64,000 nucleotides of DNA. Origin: JAYEHL01 sp041653935. Lineage in GTDB: Bacteria > Chloroflexota > Dehalococcoidia > E44-bin15. The stretch is taken from NCBI GenBank assembly GCA_041653935.1, contig JBAZEO010000006.1:1-64000 (forward strand), read 5' to 3'. Below are positions 39,566 to 48,813 of this stretch, in pieces. The position numbers and the translations under genes are program-made. The first letter of the stretch is position 1, and each line of letters starts with the position of its first letter. Under the pieces are notes generated by a model that made no database searches, had not been told where the DNA came from, and was given only the letters and a program-made list of their open reading frames with translations.

Positions 39566-40039
39566 CTATGTGCCAGTTACGGAGGTGACGGTGGGACCTT
39601 GCTCGGCACCAGTCGAGTCCACGTTGGTGGGCACGATGACGATAGCGGCCATCGGCATCGTTCCCTCTTCCATGGCCTCTGGCGTGAAGGACTTCAGGAA
39701 GCCGTAGAAGGCAATCGTGGTGCCGTCAGCGAACTCCACAGTGATCGTGGTTTCGTCGCCAATGATGGCTACGATGGACGTGTACACAGCCGGATCGTAG
39801 GCAGCGTTGATCGTGATCTGTGTGAGGGTGATCAGCTTACGAGCCGTGAACGTACGATACGTCGTGTTGTGCATCGTAGTGGTTTCGATCGCTTCACCGG
39901 CGTCCATGCCCGGAGGCTGTACGGTCTTCTCGAAAAACTCGATGTCAGAGTCAGCGGCCAGCGTGAGCTTGGATGAGAAGCCGTCTTTCAGCTTCAATCC
40001 ACCAGGGGTGGAACGTTCAGTTGCGGTAGGGGCAGCCAT
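39566..40039 (-). CDS. Major tail tube protein (157 aa)
   Basis: Beta-rich, two-domain-like sequence (KLTLAADSDIEFFEKTVQPP, TTYRTFTARKLITLTQITINAAYDPAVYTSI, ...YGFLKSFTPEAMEEGT), matching siphovirus tail tube proteins in length and in its position immediately before the chaperones and after tail terminator genes. AGGAGG-type start (gene begins GTTCACTCATG on the leading side). Confidence 0.72.
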   Translation of the reverse strand: MAAPTATERSTPGGLKLKDGFSSKLTLAADSDIEFFEKTVQPPGMDAGEAIETTTMHNTTYRTFTARKLITLTQITINAAYDPAVYTSIVAIIGDETTITVEFADGTTIAFYGFLKSFTPEAMEEGTMPMAAIVIVPTNVDSTGAEQGPTVTSVTGT

Positions 40040-40050
40040 GAGTGAACCTC

Positions 40051-40473
40051 CTAGGTCAGGGCGACAACAGCGTTAACAGTAAACAAGTAGCGTTTGCTGG
40101 TAGGCGTCTCAGTCCCTGCCTTCAGCACTCCGCTCTTACGGGTAATTGCGTGAACAACGTACGATGTGGTGTCAACCGTCACAGACACGTTCTGGACTGT
40201 GTCCATGGCCACAGCGATCGCATCAGCCTTGGTGTAGCCTGTGACCCCAGAGCTGCGGACCATGATCTCTATACCGTAGTGCTCCTCCATAACAGAGTCG
40301 GCACCACTACGACCGTCTAGCAGACCAGCCGTGTCGTAGACAACGACAGCGTTGTCTGGTGTGTCGGGTAGGTTATGGGCGTATATCGGCCACGAACCGT
40401 TGGCTGAGGGCAAGGTGCCCTGAGCTAGGTCTATGAGCATGTGGCGGATTACGTCTGCGACGGTGTGGTTCAT
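40051..40473 (-). CDS. Tail terminator-like protein (140 aa)
   Basis: Length, alpha/beta composition and slot between the HK97 gp10-like gene and the tail tube gene fit tail terminator (lambda gpU-type or minor capsid) proteins. MIKHTVADVI-type N-terminal helix and EEHYGIEIMVRSS strand. Confidence 0.55.
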   Translation of the reverse strand: MNHTVADVIRHMLIDLAQGTLPSANGSWPIYAHNLPDTPDNAVVVYDTAGLLDGRSGADSVMEEHYGIEIMVRSSGVTGYTKADAIAVAMDTVQNVSVTVDTTSYVVHAITRKSGVLKAGTETPTSKRYLFTVNAVVALT

Positions 40474-40889
40474 TCCTTCTCCGTGAAGGCACTAGCCTTG
40501 AGGTTTCCAGTGTCTACGGGACACAGTCGTTGAGCCTCTCGCTGCAAGCGTAGGCCAGCCACTAGTAGAGCCTTAACCAAGGTGGCTCCATTTCTGACAG
40601 CCGTGGCTATGATGGTCGATAGCTCCTTGCGCATGGTGTGGGCAGGCTGTTCTAGAAACTTGGACTGGCCTCGCCCTGATGGGTCCCAATAGTCGCCCTT
40701 CTTACGTGTGCCGTCGGTGTGCTTGCCCTTGCGCGGCAGACCTCGCCACTTCATCTCCACATTCTCGTGCACGTAGAGGGCGTACGATGCGTTGAAGCCA
40801 ACGATGACATTGCCGTTGTTCTCTCGCTTGGACTCACGTTCCAGCTTTTCAAGGGCTCGCAGAACTTTGTCTAGTCCGCGTATTTCCAC
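40470..40889 (-). CDS. HK97 gp10-like neck protein (139 aa)
   Basis: Begins MEIRGLDKVLRALEKLERES and ends with LVAGLRLQREAQRLCPVDTGNLKASAF, the VDTGNLR signature of HK97 gp10/neck (tail completion) proteins. 4-bp overlap with the tail terminator gene. Confidence 0.72.
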   Translation of the reverse strand: MEIRGLDKVLRALEKLERESKRENNGNVIVGFNASYALYVHENVEMKWRGLPRKGKHTDGTRKKGDYWDPSGRGQSKFLEQPAHTMRKELSTIIATAVRNGATLVKALLVAGLRLQREAQRLCPVDTGNLKASAFTEKE

Positions 40890-40891
40890 TG

Positions 40892-41233
40892 TCAGTCCTC
40901 CACATCAAATCGCACGTAGCGAACCAACGTTCGCGCAGGTGTGCTGGTGGTTGTGACCGTGATCTTGAGCTTGTATACACCAGTCTCCTTGAGCATACCA
41001 GAGACCTTGAACTGAACAGCTTCTCCAATAGGCACATCTACCTCATTGATCTCGAGGACGGCTGTGCTGACTGTCTTGTTGGACAGAGTCAGATCCGTCG
41101 TATTAACTTCGACAACCAACGGCGTGCCTGTGAGGGTTTCACCTGCGTCAAGCTGATTGGAGAATGACACAGATCCAAGGTCCGTATCACCCTCAGCGCA
41201 TACAGGTCGCTCAGGCGCAACTATCTTGCTCAT
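40892..41233 (-). CDS. Hypothetical beta-rich protein (113 aa)
   Basis: Likely an Ig-like or decoration-type fold (KLKITVTTTSTPARTLVRYVRFDVED). It sits at the junction of fibre and neck genes. Role unknown. Confidence 0.5.
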   Translation of the reverse strand: MSKIVAPERPVCAEGDTDLGSVSFSNQLDAGETLTGTPLVVEVNTTDLTLSNKTVSTAVLEINEVDVPIGEAVQFKVSGMLKETGVYKLKITVTTTSTPARTLVRYVRFDVED

Positions 41234-41427
41234 TGGTCATCCTCTGGTAATGTCCAGTGCATTCGCGACTTAGGCATAGTCCACTGTGTTATGCGATCCT
41301 TCATGGTCCAGTGCAGCCTGTTCTTCTTCAGGGTCCATTCCATTCCGGGCACATCTGGTGGAGGTACGACACCCCCAGTGATCCTGCTGAATGGTAGGAA
41401 TATCTGTATCAGGCTACTCAGTTTCAT
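41230..41427 (-). CDS. Tryptophan-threonine repeat mini-protein (65 aa)
   Basis: After a hydrophobic N-terminus (KLSSLIQIFLPFS) and VVPPPDVPG, the second half has four ~9-residue repeats of form xWT[LM]xxxR: EWTLKKNRL, HWTMKDRIT, QWTMPKSRM, HWTLPEDDQ. 4-bp overlaps with both neighbours. Perhaps a fibre chaperone or connector; no known family. Confidence 0.55.
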   Translation of the reverse strand: MKLSSLIQIFLPFSRITGGVVPPPDVPGMEWTLKKNRLHWTMKDRITQWTMPKSRMHWTLPEDDQ

Positions 41428-42098
41428 GCTGGTGGGCCCATTGTCTCAGTACCGGCTCCGTCGTCAGTAATCGCCTGCGTCGTAAGTGTTGCCCCTGCAC
41501 TATCCTTCGTAATCAGCTCCGTCGGTGTCTTGGCTGAGTAAAAGAACCGCTGCACGAACCACATGATCCTCTGCGGCCACGTCGTCGGGTTAGCCACGGG
41601 CGTTGCGGAGATCTGATCCAGCCCGTCCGACGCCAGCGAGAATCCCGTCTTATCCGACACAACCATCGCCGAACCAACAGCAGCCGGTGAGGCGGGAATC
41701 AGGTCAGTCTTGGCCTTGATGTCGCCTATTTCTTCCGACAGCGTGATTGCCAATCCGCAAGCATTCGTTACGTCAACAGAGGTTATTCCACCTGGATCAT
41801 AATCCGCCCCGTAAGCCTCCCGATCGTTTACCGCGTAGCTCGTCAGGTACAGCCCGATATGGCAGGGTACAGTGATCCCAACCGGCGTCGTGAATCCGTA
41901 GTGTGAATGCGTCCCTGTCCCGCTGACGACAGCGGTAGTCGTCACCAATCCAACGGCGGTTGCCTGCTGAGCATCAGTCAGTGTATTCTCAGCAACGAAT
42001 GCGGAAACACCGTCCCACATATAGCCGTCGCTGTCCCGCGTGATTTTCGCCACGTAGGTTCGGCCGGCTGTATTGTCATCGAGCTTGATTATTGCCAT
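41424..42098 (-). CDS. Tail-fibre accessory protein (224 aa)
   Basis: Beta N-terminus, then EIGDIKAKTDLIPASPAAVGSA, a segment I associate with phage fibre/baseplate-linked proteins. Precedes the propeller-bearing fibre gene. Exact role unknown. Confidence 0.55.
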   Translation of the reverse strand: MAIIKLDDNTAGRTYVAKITRDSDGYMWDGVSAFVAENTLTDAQQATAVGLVTTTAVVSGTGTHSHYGFTTPVGITVPCHIGLYLTSYAVNDREAYGADYDPGGITSVDVTNACGLAITLSEEIGDIKAKTDLIPASPAAVGSAMVVSDKTGFSLASDGLDQISATPVANPTTWPQRIMWFVQRFFYSAKTPTELITKDSAGATLTTQAITDDGAGTETMGPPA

Positions 42099-42109
42099 AA
42101 ATCACCTAG

Positions 42110-44011
42110 CTAGGCTATGGATGTCTTGCCGGCATCGCTGAGAAACACATACGTCCCATTGAATCGCCACGATATGCCGTGAAACTCACTTGCCTCGCTG
42201 GCATCCGTCCACGTTGGCTCTGTCCCGAGCCACACCACTGATTCCGCTGGCAACCACGTAATGTCTCGCGGCGTGGCTCCCTGTTCAATGAAGATCGTTC
42301 CGCCGCACGGTCCTGGCGGCATGGTGATCGTGGCATTGATCGGGTTATTGGCGTCATTTGCCGGAATAGTCCAATGGTTCCCTGCTTGGAGATCGACGGT
42401 GCATGTGTTCGGGTTCGTCCCGGTCGCGATCGTCGCTTCATTCTCTGCCGTTCCGAAATGGATCGTATGTCCATTGGCGTCCAGATCTCCGCCAATCTGC
42501 AACGCCTTATTGATCGCCACTCTCGTGCCGTTGCTGCTAATTGTAGTCGTGCCAGCGGAGTCAAGTTTGATGCCGACCACATCAGAAATTACCGTCAGCT
42601 CTCCGGTCTTTTCGACTCTCGCAACGTCTGTCCCAAGTTGCCGAAAAATCAAAGGTCCGGCGTATGTAGAGCACTGGCAATCAATCGCAAATGCGTATCC
42701 GTTCTCGGCAGTAAATGCTAATGCCTCAAAATTCCAAACACGATCTGGCCTACGTGAGCCAATAGTAAATCGAGTTAAACCACCATTTCCCCAAATGCGA
42801 CCATTGACCGCACCTGCGTAGTACACCTCGAATTTGTCTGTGGTGGTCGCTACGCCAACAGCAAGCCGACCTAAAATAGTCGCGTCTTGCGATACGTCGA
42901 TGTACGCCGCATCCAATTCGTTGACCGGCAGATACCCGTATCCGTAATTGTCGTGCGTAACCCAGTCCCCAGGCAGTGCTCGACAAATTGCCAATCCCAT
43001 TTGGCGTGTTGATCCACTCTGCCCATCGTGATACAGCCACAATTCATCGCCAGTCACCGTATACGTGTTGCGATATATGTCATCCGTCAGAATGTATGGC
43101 GTGTCGAGATCGTCACTATCGAATCCCGATTGGCTGGTGTGCTTGATAATTCCACACCACTCCCACGTTTCAAAGTCGTTCGGTGTGGTACACTTCCACA
43201 GTTCAAGCACAGCATGATTCGCACCAGCAGCCTCGTATCCATAGTGTGGAACGATTGCCCACCAGATGCCGCGAAAATAGAATACATCGGGACAAAATCT
43301 GCCGCCGGTAAAAATCGGATTTGATGCACTTTTTGTCCATGTCGTCGGATCAGACGCCGATGCAGTCGCTAACCCGATAGCGCGAGCTGTTGACACGTTG
43401 CCCACCTTGGCTTCGTAAAATGTATACAGCGTGTCTCCTACCCGCCACACGGCCCAGCACTCGGCTCCATACTCATCCCACGCACCTGCGGTCCCATGTG
43501 TCAAAACGGGCGTATTTGCAGCCGACTCAGCCCAAGTGCCAGTCGGAGCAGATGCTGACGCATACCCAGTATCGTCATCTACGCCTGCTGTCGCACTGTT
43601 GCCACGAAACAGCATGTGCCATACGCCATCCTCCGTCCACACTCTCGCTACGCCACGGGACGTGCTTCCAAATCCCGATCCAGATGGAGTAAAAATAGGA
43701 TTCGACGCATATTCCTCGAATGTAACGCCGTCCGTGCTTGTGGCTAACCCGATGGAATAAACGCCGCCGGAATAGTTGGAATAGTATGAGTAAAACGCGT
43801 AGTACACACCATCATCGTACACGATGGAAGCAAATGTTTTGTGAAGCTCATCGCCTGTCACCGTAAGCAGCGGGTTAGACGGGTGCGAGACGAATGGCCC
43901 AAGGAAGGTATCCAGCCCGAGAGCCGTTCTCATCGCGGCATAATCGTCCGCCTCGACAAGCGAAACGCCGTCGTCGCTGTAGTGGACTGTTTTTTTGAAT
44001 GCTTCGCCCAT
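42110..44011 (-). CDS. Tail fibre/spike with five-bladed propeller glycosidase-like domain
   Basis: A 633-aa protein. Residues ~35-330 contain repeated ASIVYDDGVYYAFYSYYS, ARVWTEDGVWHMLFRG, CWAVWRVGDTLYTFYEA, DVFYFRGIWWAIVPHYG and ELWLYHDGQSG segments, one per blade, like GH32/43/68/117-type beta-propellers. The C-terminal ~250 residues (QDATILGRLAVG, GAVNGRIWGNGG) look like a fibre shaft/knob. It may bind or cut host surface polysaccharide; catalytic acids are not identified. Confidence 0.72.
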   Translation of the reverse strand: MGEAFKKTVHYSDDGVSLVEADDYAAMRTALGLDTFLGPFVSHPSNPLLTVTGDELHKTFASIVYDDGVYYAFYSYYSNYSGGVYSIGLATSTDGVTFEEYASNPIFTPSGSGFGSTSRGVARVWTEDGVWHMLFRGNSATAGVDDDTGYASASAPTGTWAESAANTPVLTHGTAGAWDEYGAECWAVWRVGDTLYTFYEAKVGNVSTARAIGLATASASDPTTWTKSASNPIFTGGRFCPDVFYFRGIWWAIVPHYGYEAAGANHAVLELWKCTTPNDFETWEWCGIIKHTSQSGFDSDDLDTPYILTDDIYRNTYTVTGDELWLYHDGQSGSTRQMGLAICRALPGDWVTHDNYGYGYLPVNELDAAYIDVSQDATILGRLAVGVATTTDKFEVYYAGAVNGRIWGNGGLTRFTIGSRRPDRVWNFEALAFTAENGYAFAIDCQCSTYAGPLIFRQLGTDVARVEKTGELTVISDVVGIKLDSAGTTTISSNGTRVAINKALQIGGDLDANGHTIHFGTAENEATIATGTNPNTCTVDLQAGNHWTIPANDANNPINATITMPPGPCGGTIFIEQGATPRDITWLPAESVVWLGTEPTWTDASEASEFHGISWRFNGTYVFLSDAGKTSIA

Positions 44012-44012
44012 A

Positions 44013-44393
44013 TCACGCCTCGGCGGAATCGTAGGTGAACGATGTCAACGAAACGGTCTGGCCGGAGTTGATCGACGTGTTATCCACGGTCATATCGGCA
44101 CCGCTGGTTCCAACTGTGCCGCTGAATATCAACGTGTCGTCGGAATCGTAGACCTTGAAATTGTCGGCTGTCCCATTTCCAGATGCGGTCGCACTTATCG
44201 CTGGATCAACGTCCAGCGTTGCCGTGCCATTCGCGTCCGCTGCACCGAAAGCTGGATCATTGCACGTCAACGTCGCCAGCACATCGGTGCCGTCGCAGAT
44301 TGTGATATAGCCAGCTCCAGAGCCAGCATCAACGAGATCGACCACAGCGTTCGTGGCGGCTTGTTTCGCGGCTTGTGAATGAGATATTGCCAT
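44013..44393 (-). CDS. Small tail-fibre-associated protein (126 aa)
   Basis: Helical start (SHSQAAKQAATNAVVDLVDAG), then a beta domain (YITICDGTDVLATLTCNDPAFGAADANG) matching small phage structural proteins next to fibres. ATG 44393 is preceded by GAGGATAAC. Confidence 0.6.
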   Translation of the reverse strand: MAISHSQAAKQAATNAVVDLVDAGSGAGYITICDGTDVLATLTCNDPAFGAADANGTATLDVDPAISATASGNGTADNFKVYDSDDTLIFSGTVGTSGADMTVDNTSINSGQTVSLTSFTYDSAEA

Positions 44394-44403
44394 CGTGTTA
44401 TCC

Positions 44404-47307
44404 TCAACAGACCATGAACATGATTGGTTTATACGTTGCCGCCGACTCACCGAGCCGAGCAACTACAGTAGCATTTGTGCCTACGCATACCGCCGATGCC
44501 ACTATGGCTACCGTTGCAGCCGAAGCAGTAACTGCATTTCCGCCGACTGAAGCACTCGTAGCGGCGACTCTCACGGTAGCAGCAACGACTACCGTAGCAT
44601 TCGTGCCTGAGCATATCGCTGTCGCGTGTATCCCTGGCGAAACTACTGTTGCTGCTGCCGCTACTGTTGCATTCGTTCCTACGCATACCGCCGCAGCACT
44701 CACCGCTACTTTCGCGGCTGCAACTGCGGTGCCATTTGTCCCTGCCGCTACTCCAGCCGCGGCCACGCGAACTGTTGCGGCTGCTGCTACTGTGGCGTTT
44801 GTTCCAGTACAGACGGCACTGGCGGAAATACCGTTCTTCCGGACGAACGGCTCCAGCGGGAGTGACACGGTTGACGTATCTGGCAGCGTGTAGAGCTTCG
44901 TCGGGACCGTCGCACCTACAGACGTAGACTCGCTGGCGAATACAACGGTTACTGCGCCAGCCAAGTCGGCTCCAGACACAGTTACGGTGATTTCCCGCGT
45001 TGCTGTGCGAGTTACGCTCGTGATCGTGCGTGTCCCACTGCCGTCCGTAAGCGACCAAGCCCCGGCAGTGTAGCCACTCTTGGCGGCTTCCAAGTCCTCA
45101 TTCACGGCAATCACCGCTGTGGCACCGCTCGTAGTCACGCTGGTAGCCCGCGGCCCTCGGCCGCCTGATCCACCGTACAGTTGAGTAATCAGCGCAGCAG
45201 CCCACCGATTACCAACCACCAGCAGGTGTGTATCGGTCGTCGGATGTACGTTATCAATGTAGTCCTGCTCGATCAGATTTGGCCCGTAGCCGATGCTCGC
45301 ATTGTCCGCCCAGGCCTCCATGATCGCGTATCGCAACGTGTCGCGCACGCCTGAAACGGTTGTCACCTCACCGAAAATACCCAAATACAGATTGATATCG
45401 GCCTGAACGTCCGCCTGAACGTCCGAGATCCATTCATCGAGTGCCGCGTTGTAGGTGGCTTGTGACAGGGAGGATGAGACTGCGTTTGGTCCCCAGTGAG
45501 CAAGGATCGCCCTAAAACTCGTCCCACATGCCGCCGCCTGAGCCTGCATTTCGACATAGGCGGAATTTCCTTGGACCCATTGTGTATTCCCGGCAACGTC
45601 GGTCGACCCGGTGCCTGTCGTTACGAACGCGACAGGCAATTCGATCTCGTCCATGAGATGTTTAGCGAGTATCGGCCAGTGAGAACCAAGAGATGTATTG
45701 CTATCACATGGGTCATTCGCCTCAGTCCAAGTGTCGTTCTGGTTGAAGACGCTTGGCTTGAGTGTTGCGTGGTCATGGGTCTGGAGTTGACCGCGCCCCT
45801 CCGCGATGGAGTCTCCAACCACAAGGAATATGTCGCCGATGCCAATATAATCAGACGTGTCGGTCACGTCCGTATCATCCGTAAACCTCACGACGAGGGC
45901 ACCTTGACCCGCCGCTTGATCCGCGAGCGAGCCAGAGAATGTTCCATCTGCTGGGGCTGCATCAATCGTGGCATATGCTCCCCCATCCCACGACGCCTCA
46001 ATCGCTTCGGGAGTACCAGTATAAGTACCACTGATCGAGATGGCGGCCTGATCGCTACCATCGCGTTGTATGCACTGATAGGCTACCGGGGAGGTAAGCG
46101 TAATCGTCGCATCGGGGGCTGTCGCTATGTTGCCATAAATCGAGAAAATCTTATCTGCATAAGTTGTAGGACTTGCAATTGTGGACGGTAATGCACCAGA
46201 CGAATACGCGGACGATTTATATTTCCCGTCAAACGCAGCGTTGGTATCCATTCTCATGGCCAACGAGCTTGTGCTGTGGTTCTGCGCCAGCCAATAGGCT
46301 GTAGTATTCGTCACAGCCGCCCCGGAATCACACGTCCAGTAACTCCATGTCGCAGGATCGGTCCCACCACCTGTACCGCTCGGAACCGCCCCATCAGTAT
46401 CGTCAATCAGGCTTCCTACCGACCCACTACTGTCCGCATAAATGCCGCATGTCACTTCCTCGGCATCAGCGGTACACATATAGATTTTGTCAACTGTGCC
46501 GTCGCCTCCAGCCGCGTACGGACCATAACACCAGACATAATTAGGGCTTGGGTCGGAACCGCTCGCACCCTTGGTATCGTACCCCACAATGGGATCTAAC
46601 ATCCACGGCCCAGGATGTTTTCTACACCACGCAATCGGCATCTCGATCAGGAGTTCATGGCCCTCCAGTCGCATCTCACACCACGTCCGCTGTCCATTCG
46701 CTGCAATCATCTCTGGGCGGTAAATATGCCCAAATTTACCTGTGGCCCAATCTACCAATAACTTTCCGGTTCTCCGGTCTGTAACCGTACCACGCTGCGG
46801 CACGTAGATTGCATAACTGCCGACCACATTTTCGGGTCGGAAGTCGCGGCAAATGATGCTGCCGACGTCATCGCGAGTAACCGTCCACCCATTTTCATCG
46901 AGATCCCCAACTAGCGGCGGTTGATAGTGCCACTCCAAATCGCTGGGCATGTCCACAATAAACCGCTCAAAAGCTGGGATATCGTCGATGGAACAGTAAG
47001 ATACGTCCCACTCGATAGCATTGCCAGTGAGATCCAGTTGCAATGGTTGATGAAAAGTATGTCGGCATTTCCCGACCGTTATCTCCACGGCATCGGCACT
47101 GACTATCGGGTCGGATCGACCGCTGGCCAGTTTCTGCCTCGCAGACGTTTCCGCGTGCCGTAACGACATGCAGACGCCAGCGATGAATTTACGTGAGGAT
47201 ACATCCGGCAGGAAGAGAGCGTCATCACTTCCCAGAAGCACAGAGGACGCACTGCGAACACGGGCTCGAAACTGCGTGGCGTTGGTTGTGCGGCGAAAGG
47301 GCATCAT
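44404..47307 (-). CDS. Large tail fibre with SGNH/GDSL esterase domain and C-terminal repeats
   Basis: 967 aa from ATG 47307 (ATGA with the upstream gene). The middle holds an SGNH hydrolase-like domain: FLVVGDSIAEGRGQ (nucleophile GDS), AHWGPNAVSS (block III GxN-like) and DYIDNVHPTTD (catalytic Asp-His). This could remove acetyl groups from host glycan. The C-terminal ~130 residues carry about six repeats of form SAVCxGTNATVxAAATV, likely a beta-solenoid tip. N-terminal ~250 residues anchor to the tail. Confidence 0.8.
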   Translation of the reverse strand: MMPFRRTTNATQFRARVRSASSVLLGSDDALFLPDVSSRKFIAGVCMSLRHAETSARQKLASGRSDPIVSADAVEITVGKCRHTFHQPLQLDLTGNAIEWDVSYCSIDDIPAFERFIVDMPSDLEWHYQPPLVGDLDENGWTVTRDDVGSIICRDFRPENVVGSYAIYVPQRGTVTDRRTGKLLVDWATGKFGHIYRPEMIAANGQRTWCEMRLEGHELLIEMPIAWCRKHPGPWMLDPIVGYDTKGASGSDPSPNYVWCYGPYAAGGDGTVDKIYMCTADAEEVTCGIYADSSGSVGSLIDDTDGAVPSGTGGGTDPATWSYWTCDSGAAVTNTTAYWLAQNHSTSSLAMRMDTNAAFDGKYKSSAYSSGALPSTIASPTTYADKIFSIYGNIATAPDATITLTSPVAYQCIQRDGSDQAAISISGTYTGTPEAIEASWDGGAYATIDAAPADGTFSGSLADQAAGQGALVVRFTDDTDVTDTSDYIGIGDIFLVVGDSIAEGRGQLQTHDHATLKPSVFNQNDTWTEANDPCDSNTSLGSHWPILAKHLMDEIELPVAFVTTGTGSTDVAGNTQWVQGNSAYVEMQAQAAACGTSFRAILAHWGPNAVSSSLSQATYNAALDEWISDVQADVQADINLYLGIFGEVTTVSGVRDTLRYAIMEAWADNASIGYGPNLIEQDYIDNVHPTTDTHLLVVGNRWAAALITQLYGGSGGRGPRATSVTTSGATAVIAVNEDLEAAKSGYTAGAWSLTDGSGTRTITSVTRTATREITVTVSGADLAGAVTVVFASESTSVGATVPTKLYTLPDTSTVSLPLEPFVRKNGISASAVCTGTNATVAAAATVRVAAAGVAAGTNGTAVAAAKVAVSAAAVCVGTNATVAAAATVVSPGIHATAICSGTNATVVVAATVRVAATSASVGGNAVTASAATVAIVASAVCVGTNATVVARLGESAATYKPIMFMVC

Positions 47308-47867
47308 GTAACGTATTTCAACAACCTCGAATAGCTTCCTGTTCCACCCACCATCAACACTGACGGGGCGTTGGTCAGGCCCGGTGTCTCGTCTCGTTTC
47401 GCGTAAATCTCGAATCCAATTCGCTTGCGATAATACAGGGAGTGCCTCGGGTGGCACTCCATTAGCACGGTTGGCTCTCCATGATCCATCAACATCTTTG
47501 CGGTCGCTGCCATTAACGCCGCCGAAACCGCGTGGGACGAATGGCACTCAATATCCGTCGCCATCCTCCAACACGTCGCCAGCTTGTGCCACATCCTCAA
47601 CTCACCAGTCTCGTCTGGATACTCACTATCTGTCGGCAGTCCTCGTGGCCCGTCGAATGTTGTCGTCATCGTGCCTACCAGCCGCTCGCCATCCACCGCG
47701 ACAAGCGGAACGGTGTCGGAAATGCAATCGAGGTGCTGATAGTGGGAAAACATGCCATCCATTTCGGGCGTTATCAATCCTCTGCGTAGGTATTCAGCGT
47801 GAACCAGCCGCCAGATCCAAGGTAGTTCAGCTTCGGTCGCACGCCGTACGGTGACGGCGGTGGACAT
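47304..47867 (-). CDS. GNAT-like N-acetyltransferase (187 aa)
   Basis: VTVRRATEAELPWIWRLVHAEYLRRG at the N-terminus, VPLVAVDGERLVGTMTTTF (acceptor strand), and a HSSHAVSAALMAATAKMLMDHGEP helix resembling the acetyl-CoA site, with YYRKRIGFEIYAK near the end as in N-acyl/acetyl transferases. Located between fibres and lysis genes. Confidence 0.6.
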   Translation of the reverse strand: MSTAVTVRRATEAELPWIWRLVHAEYLRRGLITPEMDGMFSHYQHLDCISDTVPLVAVDGERLVGTMTTTFDGPRGLPTDSEYPDETGELRMWHKLATCWRMATDIECHSSHAVSAALMAATAKMLMDHGEPTVLMECHPRHSLYYRKRIGFEIYAKRDETPGLTNAPSVLMVGGTGSYSRLLKYVT

Positions 47868-47878
47868 GTATTTCCTTT

Positions 47879-48097
47879 CTACACCATGCTAGCAAGGAAT
47901 TTGATTGCGATCACCCCAACGACAACAGCCAATACGATCCAGAAAATGGTCACGATGAACGCTGGAATGACGATGCCGGCCTGCTTAGAAACAACCATGG
48001 CAATTCCAACGACGCCCGCTACAACAATCGCGATGATTATCCACTGGATGAATCCAATTGCAGCAAAGTTCACAGATAACGGTAACATTTGAATCAC
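47879..48097 (-). CDS. Holin-like membrane protein (72 aa)
   Basis: Two long transmembrane segments (AAIGFIQWIIIAIVVAGVVG and IVIPAFIVTIFWIVLAVVVGV) with almost no charge: class II holin-like shape. Next to a TM/coiled-coil protein and a peptidase, a lysis-cassette layout. Confidence 0.55.
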   Translation of the reverse strand: MIQMLPLSVNFAAIGFIQWIIIAIVVAGVVGIAMVVSKQAGIVIPAFIVTIFWIVLAVVVGVIAIKFLASMV

Positions 48098-48378
48098 TCC
48101 TTTAGGCGGTCTAGGATGTCATCAAGACGTAGCATCATGTTTCTCTGACCAGCCACTATCTCCTTCTCCATCTCGTCCTGACGTGTTTCCACACGACCAA
48201 CTCTCTCAGCAGTATTGCTCGACATGTTCATGGCTGTACCGACACCACCAAGCATCAGCAAGAAGAAACCACCGAGGAATATCAGGGTCCAGAGTGTGCT
48301 CCCATGCCGCTCACGGCATCTGGCATGCGTCACATACTCATCATCTCCGTTGGTGCTTGCTTTTGCTCGGGTACTCAT
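48094..48378 (-). CDS. Membrane-anchored coiled-coil protein, possible holin/spanin partner (94 aa)
   Basis: One TM helix (LWTLIFLGGFFLLMLGGVGTA) follows a polar N-terminus, then a helical tail (VGRVETRQDEMEKEIVAGQRNMM). Layout resembles XhlA-type haemolysin or spanin components. 4-bp overlap with the holin-like gene. Confidence 0.5.
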   Translation of the reverse strand: MSTRAKASTNGDDEYVTHARCRERHGSTLWTLIFLGGFFLLMLGGVGTAMNMSSNTAERVGRVETRQDEMEKEIVAGQRNMMLRLDDILDRLKE

Positions 48379-48390
48379 CCAGCCATCCCT

Positions 48391-48813
48391 TCAGTCTGCC
48401 ACTATAATCGTTCCGTACCAGATGCCCCCCTTGGTCACACCAATCCAGTCTCCGTATCGCTTGTGCGGCTTGCTCACGACCCCCCAATGCCCGCTCGACT
48501 GCCTCCATGCATCATAAAGATTTCGCACTATAACTTCTTCTGGAGCATCTGCTAAGTTAGCATCAGCCTGAGCAGTTACCTCCACGGCCTTCATCTGCAG
48601 CTTGCTACGTATCTCACGGTACCGTGCATCCCACTGAGGATGACCATCCCTTCGGTAGCCCCTAGGCCCCTTCCTGGTAAGAAGCTTCGTGCAATCCTCG
48701 GCCAGCTTGACCAACAAGTCATCCCGAACGCCTTCCTGGAACTGCACGCCCGGATAGAGCCTCGCACCGAGGACCAGCGGAGACTCATCCGTGGGCGGCA
48801 GGACCTTACTCAT
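48391..48813 (-). CDS. Hypothetical protein (140 aa)
   Basis: Basic, helical with a C-terminal beta hairpin (WIGVTKGGIWYGTIIV). ATGA overlap with the peptidase-like gene. No recognised family. Confidence 0.5.
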   Translation of the reverse strand: MSKVLPPTDESPLVLGARLYPGVQFQEGVRDDLLVKLAEDCTKLLTRKGPRGYRRDGHPQWDARYREIRSKLQMKAVEVTAQADANLADAPEEVIVRNLYDAWRQSSGHWGVVSKPHKRYGDWIGVTKGGIWYGTIIVAD

